From positions 1-22,521 of IMG/VR virus record IMGVR_UViG_3300037585_003129: a DNA stretch of 22,521 nt. One strand, given 5' to 3'. A program made the translations under genes and the position numbers. Origin of the DNA: a virus. The notes beneath the pieces were generated by a model, which made no database searches, was not told the DNA's origin, and saw only the letters and a program-made list of their open reading frames with translations. This document shows positions 21,208 through 22,521 of the stretch, in pieces; within the stretch, counting starts at the first letter, position 1, and each line of letters begins with the position of its first letter.

Positions 21208-21762
21208 TTAAAAATTGTAATCGTAAAATTTGTACGGAGCAGTCGACAGGTTGTGGCGTCCATTGGCAGAATAAAAGTAACCATCCTTGCGGAGCCTAGC
21301 ACGGATCACCCTGTTGTCTTTGTTTGAAGTGTAGATCCATTTCTGAGAGCCGTTGTTTACTGTGTGACCAGCAAAGCCACCAGCAATGGTTTCAGGTTTC
21401 CACTCTGGGTCTAACTCAGCATCAACCAAACGGATCTCGATTGTCTTTGGTGAGACAACGCGCACGATCTCATATGGGTGTGCGTCTGTGTATCCACTAT
21501 GGTTTGCATGGGTGTACTCGACAGCTTCGACGCCATATTCGTATTTGTTGTTGTACTCGCCACAGCGGCTGACAGGCAGATCTTCGATGAAATCTTCAGC
21601 GGCCTCTTGGCTGTCAAAGGTGGTGGTGACTGTTGAGCTTGAGTGCAAGTAACCATTGTAGCTGCTAAGTTTTTCAAAGTAGGCTTTCTTAGCAGTGTGG
21701 CTGCGTGACCCGTCGCGTGTGCTGACTGTGTCGATTACGGTGATTACATATGTGGTAAGCAT
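21208..21762 (-). CDS. Unknown protein with conserved-looking FYDYNF C-terminus
   Basis: The product is 184 residues, with ATG at 21762 behind AGGAGAACG. The N-terminal 75 residues are strand-rich (MLTTYVITVIDTVSTRDG, then STVTTTFDSQEAAEDFIEDL). The C-terminal ~90 residues look like a compact domain with HPYEIVRVVSPKTIEIRLVD, then GGFAGHTVNNGSQKWIYTSN, IRARLRKDGYF and the ending PYKFYDYNF. I recall phage proteins of unknown function with the same GGF..H..NN..QKW order and an aromatic end, so this domain is probably widespread in phages. Possible single-domain enzyme or binding module; no catalytic triad is evident. Confidence 0.7.
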   Translation of the reverse strand: MLTTYVITVIDTVSTRDGSRSHTAKKAYFEKLSSYNGYLHSSSTVTTTFDSQEAAEDFIEDLPVSRCGEYNNKYEYGVEAVEYTHANHSGYTDAHPYEIVRVVSPKTIEIRLVDAELDPEWKPETIAGGFAGHTVNNGSQKWIYTSNKDNRVIRARLRKDGYFYSANGRHNLSTAPYKFYDYNF

Positions 21763-21829
21763 TTTCGTTCTCCTTTATGCTTGGTTTGGTCTTTAGGATG
21801 CCGGCCTCGTAAGGCTGGTCACCAAAAGA

Positions 21830-22063
21830 TCAAAAGTCAGTACAAACAACGCCCTTTGCTTCCATTATTTCTAGTAGGTCGGCGCGTGACCAAGCGCGGC
21901 AGATGATGCGATCCATTCCGTGCGCTGTGTCTGTTGCTAACCACTTTAGGCCAATCTTGTGAACAATGATATTTTCCGCGCCTTTGACGCACCATTCGGT
22001 AGTTGATGTCCCCATACCGTTTCCGTTCCACTGTGCGGCTGATAGTTTTTTAAGTTTAAGCAT
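21830..22063 (-). CDS. Unknown 77-residue protein behind a GTAACCC promoter
   Basis: This gene encodes 77 residues from ATG at 22063, with AGGAGAACG three bases upstream. It is small, basic near the N-terminus (MLKLKKLSAAQWNGNG), with two strands (TTEWCVKGAENIIVHKIGLKW) and a helix (SRADLLEIMEAKGVV). No known motif. It is the first gene of the leftward transcript at the right side of the window. The short gap before the next gene (21763-21829) has no gene. Confidence 0.65.
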   Translation of the reverse strand: MLKLKKLSAAQWNGNGMGTSTTEWCVKGAENIIVHKIGLKWLATDTAHGMDRIICRAWSRADLLEIMEAKGVVCTDF

Positions 22064-22090
22064 TTTCGTTCTCCTTGTTCCTATAACAGT

Positions 22091-22118
22091 AATATAGGGT
22101 TACCGCTGTGATATACAA
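22091..22118 (-). promoter_or_regulatory. Leftward GTAACCC-class promoter
   Basis: On the minus strand, -35 TTGTAT (22118-22113) and -10 TATATT (22096-22091) are separated by 16 bases, with GTAACCC (22103-22097) abutting the -10. It is the third member of the class and the closest to a sigma70 -10. It drives the gene starting at 22063. Confidence 0.65.
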
Positions 22119-22156
22119 GGGGTGTGCTGATATTTTTTTACACTGCCAAAAAAATA

Positions 22157-22174
22157 CCCCGCGGGTTCGCGGGG
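22157..22174 (-). terminator. Leftward intrinsic terminator near right end
   Basis: A seven-base-pair stem (CCCCGCG with CGCGGGG) with a GGTT loop is followed on the minus strand by TATTTTTTTGG. The strong T tract gives a leftward direction. Like the terminator at 9440-9475, it stands between a rightward gene and the promoter of a leftward operon. Confidence 0.8.
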
Positions 22175-22196
22175 CAGTTTGAGGAGAAGACTGTAT

Positions 22197-22219
22197 CACA
22201 TGAAAAAAATGTGTAATAT
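22197..22219 (+). promoter_or_regulatory. Candidate promoter/operator of the 22247 gene
   Basis: CACAT (22197-22201) and ATGTG (22209-22213) form a perfect inverted repeat around seven bases, immediately followed by TAATAT, a possible -10 (22214-22219). A further CACAT occurs at 22227-22231. No good -35 is seen, so activation may be needed. The repeat suggests an operator covering the -10. The GTAACCC element is absent, so this promoter belongs to another class. Confidence 0.45.
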
Positions 22220-22246
22220 CATGCTACACATGCACAGGAGTATATC

Positions 22247-22516
22247 ATGCAAATCGACGTAAAGGAACTAGTTAAGACTTTAACGCAGCCGCATCGCGTG
22301 GCTAACATAATGGCGCTATTCAAATTCTGCGAGCAGGCCGCCACGATCATTCAAGATCAGCAAGCGGAAATCGAAAAACTAAAATCGCAGCCACCGGCGC
22401 CAGCCGAAAAGCCAAAGCGCGCACGCAAGATCACCGGACAGCTCAAGGCTGACGACCCGTCGACACCAGATGTCAACGAGGCGTGGGTCGGCGGTAAGGC
22501 TCCGAAAAAGTCTTAA
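22247..22516 (+). CDS. Small unknown basic protein
   Basis: This gene encodes 89 residues, with ATG at 22247 and AGGAG six bases upstream; TAA ends at 22516. The N-terminal half is helical (VKELVKTLTQPHRVANIMALF, then FCEQAATIIQDQQAEIEKL), probably a short coiled coil. A Pro-rich linker and a basic stretch (EKPKRARKITGQLKADD) follow. The end reads TPDVNEAWVGGKAPKKS, a form I recall from short proteins of other marine phages. It is oriented opposite to its leftward neighbours and may be the first gene of a rightward unit beyond the window. Function unknown; nucleic-acid contact is possible from charge. Confidence 0.75.
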   Translation: MQIDVKELVKTLTQPHRVANIMALFKFCEQAATIIQDQQAEIEKLKSQPPAPAEKPKRARKITGQLKADDPSTPDVNEAWVGGKAPKKS

Positions 22517-22521
22517 GGCGC

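Overview
This window looks like one segment of a tailed double-stranded DNA phage genome (Caudoviricetes). Almost every base is coding, most genes overlap or abut by 1 to 19 bases, and the recognisable products are virion, packaging and phage replication proteins. No integrase, excisionase, immunity repressor, rRNA, tRNA, CRISPR array or insertion sequence was seen. The head set (SU10-type major capsid, adaptor and long portal) recalls C3-type podoviruses and many uncultured marine phages. The balanced-to-GC-rich base composition and protein style suggest an alphaproteobacterial, probably marine, host. That host assignment is inference only.

Layout, left to right. (1) 1-9380, all leftward: the virion module. 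In transcription order it runs lytic transglycosylase (8808-9380), two large unfamiliar proteins that are probably virion or ejection proteins (7636-8811, 6284-7636), a 40-residue protein, portal, an 80-residue protein, scaffold, major capsid protein followed by a strong hairpin terminator, a 99-residue protein, head-tail adaptor, a Gp80-like tail protein, and the start of a beta-roll appendage protein cut by the window edge. (2) 9381-9688: a regulatory gap with a leftward terminator, a candidate leftward promoter and a clear rightward promoter. (3) 9689-10767, rightward: a 105-residue unknown and a protein with a papain/C39-like Cys-His signature. (4) 10768-10926: a convergent gap with nested inverted repeats. 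(5) 10927-14379, leftward: a PD-(D/E)XK-like protein, an unknown, a DUF6378-like protein, terminase small subunit, a 318-base structured gap, and terminase large subunit. (6) 14380-14531: an iteron-like region with repeated GTCATAAT boxes around a hairpin. (7) 14532-19861, leftward: replication and recombination, with primase-helicase, an SSB-like protein, a RecE-like exonuclease, a RuvC-like resolvase, and a run of small genes including ribbon-helix-helix and winged-helix candidates and a 30-residue membrane peptide. (8) 19858-22063, leftward: a zinc-finger protein and three unknowns, two of them behind a shared promoter type. (9) 22247-22516: a rightward small gene.

The most distinctive signal is a phage-specific promoter class. 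Three intergenic regions (9630-9658 on plus; 21089-21117 and 22091-22118 on minus) carry a TTGTA(A/T) -35, a 16-17 base spacer ending in GTAACCC, a (C/T)ATATT -10, and a downstream AGGAGAACG ribosome-binding leader. A second pattern is that each short rightward gene island is bordered on its left by a hairpin terminator facing leftward traffic. Together these suggest a small regulon controlled through the GTAACCC element. Other points of interest are the HDIFGH metal-site-like protein (6284-7636), the iteron region at 14401-14538, and the competing inverted repeats at 10810-10923.
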